DNA of 64,000 bases from Hyphomicrobiales bacterium (GTDB lineage: Bacteria > Pseudomonadota > Alphaproteobacteria > Rhizobiales > Rhizobiaceae). Both the position numbers and the translations under genes were made by a program. Of the stretch, positions 26,548-38,405 are shown in pieces; position 1 is the first letter of the stretch; every line of letters starts with the position of its first letter. The notes under the pieces are model-generated. The model ran no database searches, had not been told where the DNA came from, and was given only the letters and a program-made list of their open reading frames with translations. The stretch lies in assembly GCA_900468535.1 (NCBI GenBank), contig UBTY01000061.1:62001-126000 (forward strand), given 5' to 3'.

Positions 26548-26872
26548 CCTCGAACTTCACCCTGAAAACGCGGCGATCCTGTTCGCCGCCCTGGGAGACC
26601 CGACGCGCCTGTCACTGCTGACGACCCTCAGCGACGGGCGCGAACGCTCGATCGCGGGGCTCTCGGTCGGCACCGTCCTGACCCGGCAGGCCGTGACGAA
26701 ACATCTGCATGTGCTGGAACAGGCCGGCCTTGTCCGCTCCGCTAAGGTCGGACGCGAAAGCCACTACGCCTTCCAACCCGACCGGATCGGTGAAATGCGC
26801 GACTATCTCGACAGCGTCTCCCGGCAATGGGACGATGCGCTCGAGCGCCTGCGCGCCTTCGTGGAACGGTGA
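26540..26872 (+). CDS. ArsR-family HTH regulator with apparent non-canonical ATC start
   Basis: The frame encodes about 110 residues with a full ArsR winged HTH: AAILFAALGDPTRLSLL, then GLSVGTVLTRQAVTKHLHVLEQAGLV and VGRESHYAF. No ATG, GTG or TTG occurs before the HTH, and the frame is closed by a TGA at 26516. The N-terminal residues normal for the family begin at an ATC at 26540, which is preceded by AAGGA at 8-base spacing and overlaps the end of the SRPBCC gene by 8 bases. Either ATC is used as a start, or the original ATG has been lost and expression is reduced. The first GTG would give a truncated 57-residue product without an intact HTH. Confidence 0.7.
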   Translation: MDNLELHPENAAILFAALGDPTRLSLLTTLSDGRERSIAGLSVGTVLTRQAVTKHLHVLEQAGLVRSAKVGRESHYAFQPDRIGEMRDYLDSVSRQWDDALERLRAFVER

Positions 26873-28045
26873 CTACGCCCGCAGGAACTGCGATCCCTTG
26901 TCGAAGCTCAACCCAGGGAAGATCTTTGCAGTCAGGTCATCGGCACTGACGTCGAATTGCCGGTAAAGCATCGCAGCAGCCAGCTCGCGCACGTCGGCGG
27001 TGGGCGCAAGGTCACGCGCATCGAGGAGCTGCGGCTCGGCGAGCCCCGGCCATCTGCCGAGAATGCGCCCGCCATTGATGCCGCCTCCGGCCAGAACCGC
27101 GCAGCCACCCGTACCGTGGTCGGTACCGCCCGAACCATTCTCGCGCACCGTCCGGCCGAACTCCGTCATCGCAAGCACGACGGTCTTTGCCCATATATCA
27201 GGGCCGAGCGTCGCCTTCAGCGTCGTGACCGCCTGAGCCAGATCCTGCACCGGTCGCTTGAACTGGCCAACTTGCGCGACATGCGTATCCCAGCCCGTGA
27301 TCGAGAAGCTCGCAATCCTGTAGTCGCCCTTCAGCATCTTGCCGGCGAGGGCCGCGATATCGGCGATCTTCTCGCCCCTCGGCCCGTCGGGCTCGGTCAT
27401 GACAGAGGCGGCATTGGCGCGTGTCGCCTCCTCCATGGCCTTGGCGAAAGCGGGATCGCCCGCATAGAGCCGCTTCAGAAACTGCATCTCGTCCTTGGCC
27501 GGCCCGAGATCGGAATCGGATGCCCAGACGTCGACATTGCTGGGTCCGGACAGGATCAGCTCGGTCGAGGTGTTGATGTCGATCGCCTTTCTCGCGTCCG
27601 AGCGGGGAATGACCGCGAGGGCACGATTGAGCCAGCCGGTCTTCTCTTCCTGCACATGCTCGCCGCCCGATTCCAGCATGTCCTGCCCGTCGAAATGGCT
27701 GCGCTGATCGCGGTATGGCGTCGAGACCGCCTGCACGAAAGCAAGCTCCCGGCTTTTCCAAAGCGGCAGCAGATCGGCCGCAGCGGGATGCAGCCCGAAA
27801 TGTCCGTCGAGATCGAGCAGGCCGTTATCAGGCATCAGAGCAAGCGTCGGACGCAGCGCCGAAAAGCCCGCCTCCCCATACGGCTGCACGAGCGCCAGAC
27901 CGTCCATCGCGCCGCGCAGCACGATCGTCACGAACCGGTTGTCGCCCGGCATGGCGGCAAAGGTGACAGGCGTGAAGATCGGCGCAGCAGCAAGACAGCA
28001 GGCGGAAGCGAGAAAGCCCCGGCGGGAAAGCACGACATTGGTCAT
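26873..28045 (-). CDS. DUF1501 domain protein, Tat-exported
   Basis: The 390-residue protein starts at an ATG after GGAG and has a twin-arginine leader (LSRRGFLASACCLAAAP, Arg8-Arg9) typical of Tat substrates. The body shows DUF1501 features: TIVLRGAMDGLALVQPYG, FDGQDMLESGGEH and the terminal TEFGRTVRENGSGGTDHGTGG, related to the alkaline phosphatase/sulfatase-like fold. Its function is unknown. It is 10 bases downstream of the DUF1800 gene, the usual partner. Confidence 0.9.
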   Translation of the reverse strand: MTNVVLSRRGFLASACCLAAAPIFTPVTFAAMPGDNRFVTIVLRGAMDGLALVQPYGEAGFSALRPTLALMPDNGLLDLDGHFGLHPAAADLLPLWKSRELAFVQAVSTPYRDQRSHFDGQDMLESGGEHVQEEKTGWLNRALAVIPRSDARKAIDINTSTELILSGPSNVDVWASDSDLGPAKDEMQFLKRLYAGDPAFAKAMEEATRANAASVMTEPDGPRGEKIADIAALAGKMLKGDYRIASFSITGWDTHVAQVGQFKRPVQDLAQAVTTLKATLGPDIWAKTVVLAMTEFGRTVRENGSGGTDHGTGGCAVLAGGGINGGRILGRWPGLAEPQLLDARDLAPTADVRELAAAMLYRQFDVSADDLTAKIFPGLSFDKGSQFLRA

Positions 28046-28055
28046 CAGCTTGCTC

Positions 28056-29540
28056 CTATCGGCGATTGAATTCGGGCGATGCAAGCGCAAGCATCAGGCC
28101 GCTGATCTTGTTGGGGGCTTGCCCGACGATACGGATCGTGTCGTCCCGGGCGGCATCGGCGAGCGTCGCCTTCAGGAATTCGCGAGGATCGAGACCCTCT
28201 CCAAACTGCGCGGTCGCGCGCCGTGCCCAGCGCAATCGCTCGGCAAGCTGGCTTGCCGTGATCCACGCGCCGAAGGACTCCTCGAACCCCGCCGGGCTGG
28301 GCGGGAGCCAGACAGGTTGTCCCATGCGCCGCAGCGCGCCCTGCCCCAATGCCCGTGCGGTCTGCACGGCCTTGCGGTTCGTGACAGCAGCCTGATCCCC
28401 ATCAGCCATCATGGCCGCATCGCCGCCTGATTTCGCGTTGTCTCCGGGATCGCCCTGATTGGCTTCAAGAAACCGGCCGACAGTGCCGTCACCGGGACCC
28501 GCATTCAGCGCCCGCAACCCCGCGACCACATAATCGAAAGGCTGTCGCGCCTTGCTGCCGGGATTGTCCCAGGCAGCGGGATGCGCCAGCATCGCCGTAT
28601 AAACCGCCGTCAGATTGCCATCCGTCTTCTTCCACGCATCGGTCATAACTGTAATCACGCCATCCGGAGGATCGTCGGAGATGAAGTGGACGACGAGTTT
28701 GCGACAGATGTGCTGCGCCGTCTTCGAGTTCGCTGCAAGATCGTCGAGCAGCGAGAGATAGTCCCGCTCCGTTCTCTTCGGGCCGCCATAGCTGACACCG
28801 AGAACCTTGTGCGGCCCGGGCTCGGAGATACCGGGCCGGAACATCGCGTCTATGTCGCGGCGATCGATCGTCAACCCCGTCAGGACCATGGCTGCGGCGC
28901 GAACGTCGGCCTGTGTATAGCCGCTCCCCGCCCCCAGCGTATGCAGCTCAAGCAGTTCGCGCCCAAGATTTTCGTTGAGACCCTTCTTCTGCTGCATCCC
29001 GCCGCGCGAATCCGGCCCCAGCGACTGCGCCTGATCGAGATAGATCAGCATCGCCGGATGCTCGGTCGCGCTGCGCAAGAGGACAGAGAACTGCCCGGAG
29101 ATATGCGGACGGATCGCTTCCGCCTCATAGGCCGGCACGAGCAGGCGCATGGGCAGGCTCTTGTTGGCGCTGGTGGAAAAATGGTTGGTCCAGAAGGTCG
29201 CCAATCGCTCATGGAAGCCGTTCGGCGAGAGAACCGCCTGCAAGAGCCGCGCATTAGCGTCCTGTTGGAACCTCGCCTGTGCCTGTCGCTGCAACACCTT
29301 ACGGCGCTCCCGACGCTCCTGGTCGTCATCGTCGCTCTGTCTGAGATCGCGAAGCTGCTGCTGAAGATCGGAAATTGCGGCACGTCTCTCGTCGAGGCCG
29401 CCTACGGGAAAGGCGACAGGCGACTGCGTGGCCGCGCTCAGCTGGGCAAGCAGCGCATCCTGGCTCTGCACCGGTGCCTCGTCCGGACGCAGACCGTAGC
29501 CGAAGCGGATCGCCGCCATGGTTGGAACCGAAAGGCTCAT
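28056..29540 (-). CDS. DUF1800 domain protein
   Basis: The 494-residue protein begins with AAIRFGYGLRP, then RLATFWTNHFSTSANK and NENLGRELLELHTLGAG, the core signatures of DUF1800, with GYTQADVRAAAMVLTGLTI. DUF1800 and DUF1501 genes occur as adjacent pairs in many bacteria, with suggested exported or surface roles but no proven activity. No signal peptide is seen in this partner. Confidence 0.92.
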   Translation of the reverse strand: MSLSVPTMAAIRFGYGLRPDEAPVQSQDALLAQLSAATQSPVAFPVGGLDERRAAISDLQQQLRDLRQSDDDDQERRERRKVLQRQAQARFQQDANARLLQAVLSPNGFHERLATFWTNHFSTSANKSLPMRLLVPAYEAEAIRPHISGQFSVLLRSATEHPAMLIYLDQAQSLGPDSRGGMQQKKGLNENLGRELLELHTLGAGSGYTQADVRAAAMVLTGLTIDRRDIDAMFRPGISEPGPHKVLGVSYGGPKRTERDYLSLLDDLAANSKTAQHICRKLVVHFISDDPPDGVITVMTDAWKKTDGNLTAVYTAMLAHPAAWDNPGSKARQPFDYVVAGLRALNAGPGDGTVGRFLEANQGDPGDNAKSGGDAAMMADGDQAAVTNRKAVQTARALGQGALRRMGQPVWLPPSPAGFEESFGAWITASQLAERLRWARRATAQFGEGLDPREFLKATLADAARDDTIRIVGQAPNKISGLMLALASPEFNRR

Positions 29541-29651
29541 GAGCCGTCACCTCCACATCGCTGGATGGTGACAGGCTCTCAACAAATATGTCGGAAATTG
29601 CGGCAATTTCCGAACATGGACAATTTGTAATTCTCCGGCGTTTCCAGTCCG

Positions 29652-30005
29652 TTAGCCGCGGAAAATGAACGATGCGCCGACCGCGATCAAGGCAAAGCCG
29701 ATCGCATGGTTCCACGTCAGGCTCTCGCCCAGCCAGAATACCGAAAAGCCGGAGAAAACGAGGAGCGTGATGACTTCCTGCATCGTCTTCAGCTGCGCCG
29801 TCGAATAGACCGCCGAACCGATGCGGTTGGCCGGTACCGCGAGGCAGTATTCGAAGAAGGCGATCGCCCAACTGACGACGATGGCGACGAAAATCGCCGT
29901 GCCCTTGTGCTTGAGATGCCCGTACCAGGCAAAGGTCATGAAGATGTTGGACGCAAAGAGCATGACAACCGGCCAGACGGCGGCTGGGCTGATGGCAAAG
30001 GGCAT
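29652..30005 (-). CDS. DMT-family small membrane protein (DUF486)
   Basis: The 117-residue protein has four hydrophobic helices and the DUF486 patterns NIFMTFAWYGHLK, SWAIAFFEYCLAVPANRIG and LKTMQEVITL. It is related to small multidrug-resistance-like drug/metabolite transporters. Function unknown. It stands alone and is divergent from the MFS gene. Confidence 0.92.
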   Translation of the reverse strand: MPFAISPAAVWPVVMLFASNIFMTFAWYGHLKHKGTAIFVAIVVSWAIAFFEYCLAVPANRIGSAVYSTAQLKTMQEVITLLVFSGFSVFWLGESLTWNHAIGFALIAVGASFIFRG

Positions 30006-30224
30006 GGGCGATTCCCGACGTTGAAACTGGCGGCAGCATGTATCGCCAAATTATCAGGCTTCAAGTGCCTATTCCGCCGCTCTCACACTTATCGAGAGGG
30101 TGCCGCCCTGACAGCCGATCGGCGGCCGGAACAAATCGCGGACCCCGCCGTTCTGTGCAGCGCCGCGACGTTTGGTGGCCACCGCCAGCCGAGGCTCAGG
30201 AAACGTCAGTCCGCGGGGTCAAGC

Positions 30225-31436
30225 ATGACATGCAATTCTCGAAAGGCGTCCGGCGGATCCCTGGTTGCGCTCGCCTCGCTCAATTTCTTCCTCGCGGATG
30301 CCCGGGATGGCCTTGGTCCGTTTCTCGACGGCTTCCTGGCGACCCACGGCTGGAGCCCCATGAGCCTTGGCATCGTCGCGACACTCGGCGGCCTCCTCGG
30401 ATTGGTCGCTACCCCGCTCTTCGGCGCTCTGGTTGACGGCTCGCTGCACAAGCGGCTGCTGATCGCAATACCCGTGGTGCTGATAACCGCAGCGGCGCTA
30501 TGGACGCTGGCAAGCCCCGGCAATGCGGCGGTGTTTGGCGGACAATCGATGACGGCAATCGTCGGCGCGGTCATCGGCCCGGCGCTGATGGGCCTGACGC
30601 TCGGGCTTGTGGGCGAACAGGCATTCGCCAGGCAGGTCTCGCGGAACGAATTCTGGAACCACACCGGCAATGTATTTTCGCTTGCATGCATCTACATCGC
30701 CACGCTTTTCTTCGGACTGACCGGAGTGATCGCCATGATGGTCCTGACCGCGGCGGCGACGCTTTTTGCCGTGATGGCAATCGACCCACGGCAGATCGAC
30801 GACAAGGTCGCGCGCGGACTCAAACCGGATGATGGCGTACCCGGCCCCTCCGGCATTGCGGCCATAACGCGCTCCCCGGGGCTGATCCTGCTTGCGATAA
30901 CGCTTCTGATCTTTCATTTCGGCAACGCGCCGATGAGCCGGCTCATAGCACAGAACTTCTCGATCCAGCTCGGTACACCGTTTCGCACTACGGCGATCGT
31001 GACAGGCGTTTCCCAGCTATCGATGATCGGCGTGGCGCTCGCGGCTCCCTTCCTGATCAACCGATGGGGACTGGCGTCGGCGTTCATCATCGCCCTGTGC
31101 GCCCTGCCGATCCGCGGCGCCATCGCCGGCGCATTTCCGAGTTTCACGTCCATCTATCCGGTCCAGTTCCTGGATGGCGTTGGCGCCGGCCTCATCGGCA
31201 TTGCAACACCGATCGCGGCCGAGCGCATTCTCTCCGGAACCGGGCGCTTCAATGCCGGTCTGGCCGTGGTGATGACCATCCAGGGCATCGGCGCATCGCT
31301 GAGCAATGTGGTCGCTGGATGGCTGACGAGCCTTGGAGGTTACGGCCTTGCCTATTGGGTGCACGGAGGGGTCGCCGTGCTGGCGCTGTTATTATTCCTC
31401 CCCATGCGGCATCTCATCGCCCCGCACAGAACATAG
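30225..31436 (+). CDS. MFS transporter
   Basis: The 403-residue protein has twelve hydrophobic segments and MFS features. The N-terminal helix LNFFLADARDGLGPFLDGFLA leads to GLLGLVATPLFGALVDGSLHKR, the conserved D-x-x-x-x-K/R loop between helices 2 and 3. The frame is open far upstream but the ATG at 30225 gives the normal start. Relatives are uncharacterised membrane transporters of the YfcJ type, and the substrate cannot be told. Confidence 0.85.
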   Translation: MTCNSRKASGGSLVALASLNFFLADARDGLGPFLDGFLATHGWSPMSLGIVATLGGLLGLVATPLFGALVDGSLHKRLLIAIPVVLITAAALWTLASPGNAAVFGGQSMTAIVGAVIGPALMGLTLGLVGEQAFARQVSRNEFWNHTGNVFSLACIYIATLFFGLTGVIAMMVLTAAATLFAVMAIDPRQIDDKVARGLKPDDGVPGPSGIAAITRSPGLILLAITLLIFHFGNAPMSRLIAQNFSIQLGTPFRTTAIVTGVSQLSMIGVALAAPFLINRWGLASAFIIALCALPIRGAIAGAFPSFTSIYPVQFLDGVGAGLIGIATPIAAERILSGTGRFNAGLAVVMTIQGIGASLSNVVAGWLTSLGGYGLAYWVHGGVAVLALLLFLPMRHLIAPHRT

Positions 31437-31502
31437 TCCGCAGATTTCTGTTCGAAGACCAGGTCTCCGTATGGTGACTTTGTGATGCAGCGACGCCCGA
31501 TG

Positions 31503-32138
31503 TCAGATCAGGCATTCGAGAATGGCGATCCATGGAATCTCGCGCCCGGAGCTGTTCACCCGGTCGTGCAGATACCCTTGGCTCGTCAGCTTCAGCCTCT
31601 TCAGCCCCACGCTGTCGTTGACGTTTCCGCCGACGGTCAGAGCATAAGTCGGCGTCAGCTCCAAAATGATGTCGCCGTGCGACGGATAGAAGCTGTCCGC
31701 TTCGTAAATCAGCTCGGCCTTCGCATAGTCGAAACTCTGCGCATATTCTCGGCCGCCGACGATGACATCGCCGGGCTTGGGTTTGTACGCGCTCGTTTTC
31801 CGCGCCGCGTAGCCATAACCGTTTATCGCCCCGCTCGCCTGCTGCATCGCCTTATGGACATAGTGGCAATGAGCTTCGGTATAGAAGAACTTGTTGCCTG
31901 CCCCTGATGTCTTCATGCAGAACGACACAAAGGCCGAAGACCATGCCGGCCTGATGTTACCGACGACCTTGCGGCCGTCGAGATTGTTGTTGCCAACAGC
32001 CTTCCAATAGTCCTTCACAAAGAGGTAGTAGTCCTTGGCGTGTTGCGGACGGCCCCAACTCTCCCGTCCCTGTCCATTGTCCCAGCGGGCGTATTCGCCT
32101 TTGCATACGGCGACCAACTGATCAGAAAATCCCGTCAT
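31503..32138 (-). CDS. DUF2272 domain protein
   Basis: The 211-residue protein (ATG at 32138 after a strong GGAGG) shows the DUF2272 pattern: CKGEYARWDNGQGRESW, RPAWSSAFVSFCMK, then HCHYV and KPGDVIV. The AWSSAFVS segment sits where related CHAP/NlpC-like folds place the active-site residue, and it is followed by a His. An amidase-like role is possible but unproven. It stands alone, between two MFS genes of opposite direction. Confidence 0.85.
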   Translation of the reverse strand: MTGFSDQLVAVCKGEYARWDNGQGRESWGRPQHAKDYYLFVKDYWKAVGNNNLDGRKVVGNIRPAWSSAFVSFCMKTSGAGNKFFYTEAHCHYVHKAMQQASGAINGYGYAARKTSAYKPKPGDVIVGGREYAQSFDYAKAELIYEADSFYPSHGDIILELTPTYALTVGGNVNDSVGLKRLKLTSQGYLHDRVNSSGREIPWIAILECLI

Positions 32139-32304
32139 CGCTCTTTCCTCCCCGATAACGCTCGGCAAAGGAAATAGAGAGATCAATCCATGATTGTCGT
32201 CAACAAAATATAACCTTTAATTGAAGCAATGAAATCAACTGCAATTTAAAGGGGTATTTACATGATGGCCGAGTTGCAGAAAACTTCCGTTAATTATCAA
32301 GAAG

Positions 32305-32329
32305 GCGGGCGCGGACACGCCGCGCCCGC
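32305..32329 (-). terminator. Terminator-like hairpin after the SHS-type MFS gene
   Basis: GCGGGCGCGG-ACACG-CCGCGCCCGC forms a perfect 10-bp stem 22 bases past the MFS stop codon (32351) on the minus strand. CTTCTTG follows, giving a moderate T-tract. Confidence 0.65.
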
Positions 32330-32350
32330 TTCGGCGGTTCGTATGGCCGA

Positions 32351-33598
32351 TCATGCACGCAGACCGCGTGGCTCCTCGGCCTCCTCCGTTCCGAACCGCA
32401 CATCCTTCTTCTCGTAGCCAAAGCCGGCGAGCAGCGCGACCACGATGGCAACGACGGCCGCGACCATCAGCAGCGCGTACGCATAGTCGCCGTCCCAACG
32501 CTCGGCCAGTCCCGCCTGCAGCGTCGCATTGCCTGAAGCGAGCAGATTGCCGAGCTGGTAGGCAAATCCCGGGAACGTGCCGCGCACCTCATCCGGCGAC
32601 AGCTCGTTTAGGTGTACCGGCACGATGCCCCAGGCGCCCTGAACGAAGAACTGCATCAGGAACGCACCGATCGCGAGCAGCACCGGCCCCGGCGCATAGA
32701 CCCAAAGCGGCGCCACTGGCACGGCGATCAGCGATGCGATGACGATCGCCTTCTTGCGCCCGATCCGCTGCGACAGCGCACCGAAGAAGAGACCACCGCA
32801 GATCGCGCCGATATTGTAGACGATGGCGATCGCGCCGGTCGTGTAGCTGTCGTAGTTGCGCTGGGTCTCGAGGAATGTCGGATAGAGATCCTGCGTGCCG
32901 TGGCTGAAGAAGTTGAACGCCGTCATCAGCAGCACGGACCACAGAAACAGCGGAACATTTTCACGCAGCACGGCAAGGAACGGCCGCCGTCCCTGCTTCT
33001 GGCGCTTGATAAACGCCGGGCTCTCCTCGACGTTGCGCCGGATATAGAGCACCAGCAATGCCGGCAGCGCCCCGACGAAGAACATTCCGCGCCAGCCGAT
33101 GACCGGGAACAGCAGGAAAAAGACGATTGAGGCAATCAGGTAGCCGGAGGGATAGCCCGCCTGCAAGATCCCGGAGACGATGCCGCGGCTATCTTCGGGC
33201 ACGGTCTCCATCACAAGCGAAGCACCGACGCCCCACTCGCCGCCCATGGCGATGCCATAGAGCGCCCGGAGCATGATGAACATGGTCAGCCCCGTGGAGA
33301 AACCGGTCAGAAACTCGAACAGCGAATAGAGCGCCACATTCACCATCAGCGTGATGCGGCGCCCATATTTGTCCGATGCCAGCCCGAAGAGCAGCGCGCC
33401 GAGCGGCCGCATCGCAAGCGTCAGGAAGATCGCGACCGACACGGCCGCGACGTCGGTGTGAAACTCATCTGCAATGTGCTTGAGAACGAAAACCAGAATG
33501 AAGAAATCGAAGGCATCGAGCGTCCAGCCGAGATAGCTGGCAATAACGGTGTTGCGCTGCTGCGGGGTGAGCGCGCGCAGGCTCTGCAATGCGGACAT
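32351..33598 (-). CDS. MFS transporter, SHS/lactate-permease-like
   Basis: The 415-residue protein has twelve helices. YLGWTLDAFDFFILVFVLKHIADEF and GLASDKYGRRITL are typical of the SHS/sialate-H+ symporter group that includes lactate and aromatic-acid carriers, as is GIAMGGEWGVGASLVMETVPEDSRG. A tandem ATGATG start is present, and the second ATG (33598) is at better distance from GGAGG. The likely substrate is a carboxylic acid. A strong hairpin follows the stop. Confidence 0.88.
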   Translation of the reverse strand: MSALQSLRALTPQQRNTVIASYLGWTLDAFDFFILVFVLKHIADEFHTDVAAVSVAIFLTLAMRPLGALLFGLASDKYGRRITLMVNVALYSLFEFLTGFSTGLTMFIMLRALYGIAMGGEWGVGASLVMETVPEDSRGIVSGILQAGYPSGYLIASIVFFLLFPVIGWRGMFFVGALPALLVLYIRRNVEESPAFIKRQKQGRRPFLAVLRENVPLFLWSVLLMTAFNFFSHGTQDLYPTFLETQRNYDSYTTGAIAIVYNIGAICGGLFFGALSQRIGRKKAIVIASLIAVPVAPLWVYAPGPVLLAIGAFLMQFFVQGAWGIVPVHLNELSPDEVRGTFPGFAYQLGNLLASGNATLQAGLAERWDGDYAYALLMVAAVVAIVVALLAGFGYEKKDVRFGTEEAEEPRGLRA

Positions 33599-33759
33599 CA
33601 TGTTCCTCCGTCCGAAAGCGGCGGCGAGGCGGGCAATGTCCGGATGCCGTCGAAGAGAGGGATCGCCCGGGGATGGGCGAGGTCGAAGCTGTGACAGGCA
33701 GCCTCCTTTAACGTCAGCATTGCTGCCCTTGTTCCCGGCTGCGACAGTTTGACCGTCGC

Positions 33760-34086
33760 TCAGCTTTCACCGGCAAGCTTTTCGCGAATGTGATCCGGCC
33801 CGCCGGTCATGCGCCCGGCAAAAGGCCGGTCGGGATCCACGACGCGCCAGAACGGCGCGCTGCCCTCCTTGCTGATGTGCACCAGATGCCGCTGCACCGT
33901 GACGGGGCAACAAGCATCCGCACCGTATTTCGCCGCCAGCGCGCGCCGGATCTCCGCGAGATCCGAGAGCTTTCCCGCTTGCGCGCCGCGCAACGCATCG
34001 ATGACCATGCTTTCGCTCGGGATCAGCATGCGCTGCTCCTGAGCCCTGCCCTTCGGCCGCATCTTGATAATGGGAACATCGTCCAT
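33760..34086 (-). CDS. Small protein resembling an alkyltransferase-like (MGMT/ATL) DNA-binding domain, no acceptor Cys
   Basis: The 108-residue protein is not firmly assigned. Its C-terminal segment PFWRVVDPDRPFAGRM, at 78-93, aligns by eye with the PCHRVV-x-x-D-G-x-L-x-GY region of O6-methylguanine-DNA methyltransferases. The alkyl-acceptor Cys is not present and the Arg finger is retained, as in ATL proteins. LAEIRRALAAKYGADACCPVTVQRHL precedes it, where the DNA-reading helix would be. The start follows GAGGA. It converges on nothing and lies 27 bases after the reductase gene in the same direction. Confidence 0.65.
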   Translation of the reverse strand: MDDVPIIKMRPKGRAQEQRMLIPSESMVIDALRGAQAGKLSDLAEIRRALAAKYGADACCPVTVQRHLVHISKEGSAPFWRVVDPDRPFAGRMTGGPDHIREKLAGES

Positions 34087-34113
34087 GGCATCCTCGCAAA
34101 TCGAGAGCCGTGC

Positions 34114-34773
34114 TCAGGTGAGGTTCCTGCGGCGCTCTACCTCGGCAGCGGTCGGCTGTTCGAATTCGAACGAGCCGGTCACGATATCGCCGTCGCGAAC
34201 ATACTTGTTCACCGTGACGCCAGTGCCCGAAGTCCGCGAACTGATGAGCTTCAGCTTGCCCGGAGATACTCTGTCGCCGAACAGCCGCTTGCCCTTGCCG
34301 AGTACGACGGGAAAGAACGAGATAGACAGCTCATCGACCAGATCGTTCCGGAACAGCGTCTGCAGGAAGTCGGTCGATCCCTGCGTCAGAAGGTCAGGTC
34401 CATCGCTCGCCTTCAACGCCTTGAGCGCGCCGACAACATCGCTGCCAAGCACCTGGCTGTTCTGCCAGCCCGGCTTGAATTCCGGATTGCGCGTCGCGAC
34501 GTATTTGGTGATCTTGTCGAACAGCGGGCCGATCGGATCGTCTGGCGCAACGTAAGGCCAGTGCGCGGCGAAGATGTCGTAGGTCTTGCGGCCGAGCAGC
34601 AGATCGAAGCGATTGGCGAACATCTCACCGACCGACTCTCCCATCGCCTCGTCGAAATAGGGCGCGGCCCAGCCCCCATAACGGAAGCCGCCGATCGGAT
34701 CCTCATCCGGACCGCCCGGCGCCTGCATGACGCCGTCGAGGCTGACGAATGCACCTGTAATGATCTTCCTCAT
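34114..34773 (-). CDS. Dihydrofolate reductase family (RibD C-terminal-like) protein
   Basis: The 219-residue protein begins RKIITGAFVSLDGVMQAPGGPDED and has LLLGRKTYDIFAAHWP and GSTDFLQTLFRNDLVDELSISFFPVVLGKGKRLF, the hallmarks of the bacterial RibD-C/YyaP reductase group. It likely binds NADPH; its physiological substrate is unknown. The start follows GGAG. It is in a minus-strand run with the VOC protein (upstream) and the ATL-like protein (downstream), a common stress-enzyme grouping. Confidence 0.92.
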   Translation of the reverse strand: MRKIITGAFVSLDGVMQAPGGPDEDPIGGFRYGGWAAPYFDEAMGESVGEMFANRFDLLLGRKTYDIFAAHWPYVAPDDPIGPLFDKITKYVATRNPEFKPGWQNSQVLGSDVVGALKALKASDGPDLLTQGSTDFLQTLFRNDLVDELSISFFPVVLGKGKRLFGDRVSPGKLKLISSRTSGTGVTVNKYVRDGDIVTGSFEFEQPTAAEVERRRNLT

Positions 34774-34820
34774 CCCTGTTCTCCTTCATGATCCCTTGGG
34801 CGATGCGCCCCTGACGTTCG

Positions 34821-35267
34821 TCACTCTGCCGGGTTGAGCTCCTGTGCGAGTCCAATGAGAATTCCCTCAGGTCCCCGGATGTAGCAGAGCCGATAAGCGT
34901 CCTTGTACCGGACGACGTCGCCGACGAGACGCGCGCCGCGCGTGCTGAGCCGTTCAAGTGTCTCATCGAGATCATCAACGGCGAACATGACGCGGAGATA
35001 GCCGAGGGCGTTGACTTCGGCGTTCCGGTGATCCGCGACGACCTCAGGCCTGACGAACCGGGAGAGCTCCAGCCGGCTGTGGCCATCCGGCGTGCGCATC
35101 ATCGCGATCTCGACGCACTGATCGCCCAGCCCGGTGACGCGACCGGCCCATTCTCCCTCGATCATCGCCCGCCCCTCAAGCTCGAGGCCGAGTTCACGAA
35201 AGAAGTCGATCGCCGCTCCCAAGTCTTCGACGACGATCCCGACATTGTCCATCCGCTTCAGCGCCAT
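34821..35267 (-). CDS. VOC family (glyoxalase-like) protein
   Basis: The 148-residue protein starts MALKRMDNVGIVVEDLGAAIDFFRELG, the typical first beta-alpha unit of vicinal-oxygen-chelate proteins, and ends CYIRGPEGILIGLAQEL, the metal-binding Glu strand. A metal-dependent dioxygenase, isomerase or resistance role is possible. The start follows GGAG and faces uvrB across a 174-base divergent gap. Confidence 0.92.
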   Translation of the reverse strand: MALKRMDNVGIVVEDLGAAIDFFRELGLELEGRAMIEGEWAGRVTGLGDQCVEIAMMRTPDGHSRLELSRFVRPEVVADHRNAEVNALGYLRVMFAVDDLDETLERLSTRGARLVGDVVRYKDAYRLCYIRGPEGILIGLAQELNPAE

Positions 35268-35441
35268 GCGCTCATCTCCATCTGGTTTTCAGACCCCAAG
35301 GACGTTCGCCCGCCGCCAACGCCGACAATCGCATCCGATAAAATCCGCCGCCACTGTTTGCCAAATCCGAACGATTCTTTTGTTTCCCTTTTGTACTCTT
35401 TGCCCCTTCACTTTCGCGGTGACTCTCGCCATATTCCGGCC

Positions 35442-38354
<2,913 letters not shown>

Positions 38355-38405
38355 ACCCTCACGAGACGACACGTGGTCGCAAATCTAAGCAACACACATC
38401 GACGG

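Noticed and set aside
35028..35441. In-frame upstream extension of uvrB (138 more codons)
   Set aside because: It lies over the divergent VOC gene, and the ATG at 35442 gives the expected rhizobial UvrB start MAKTPKKSP.
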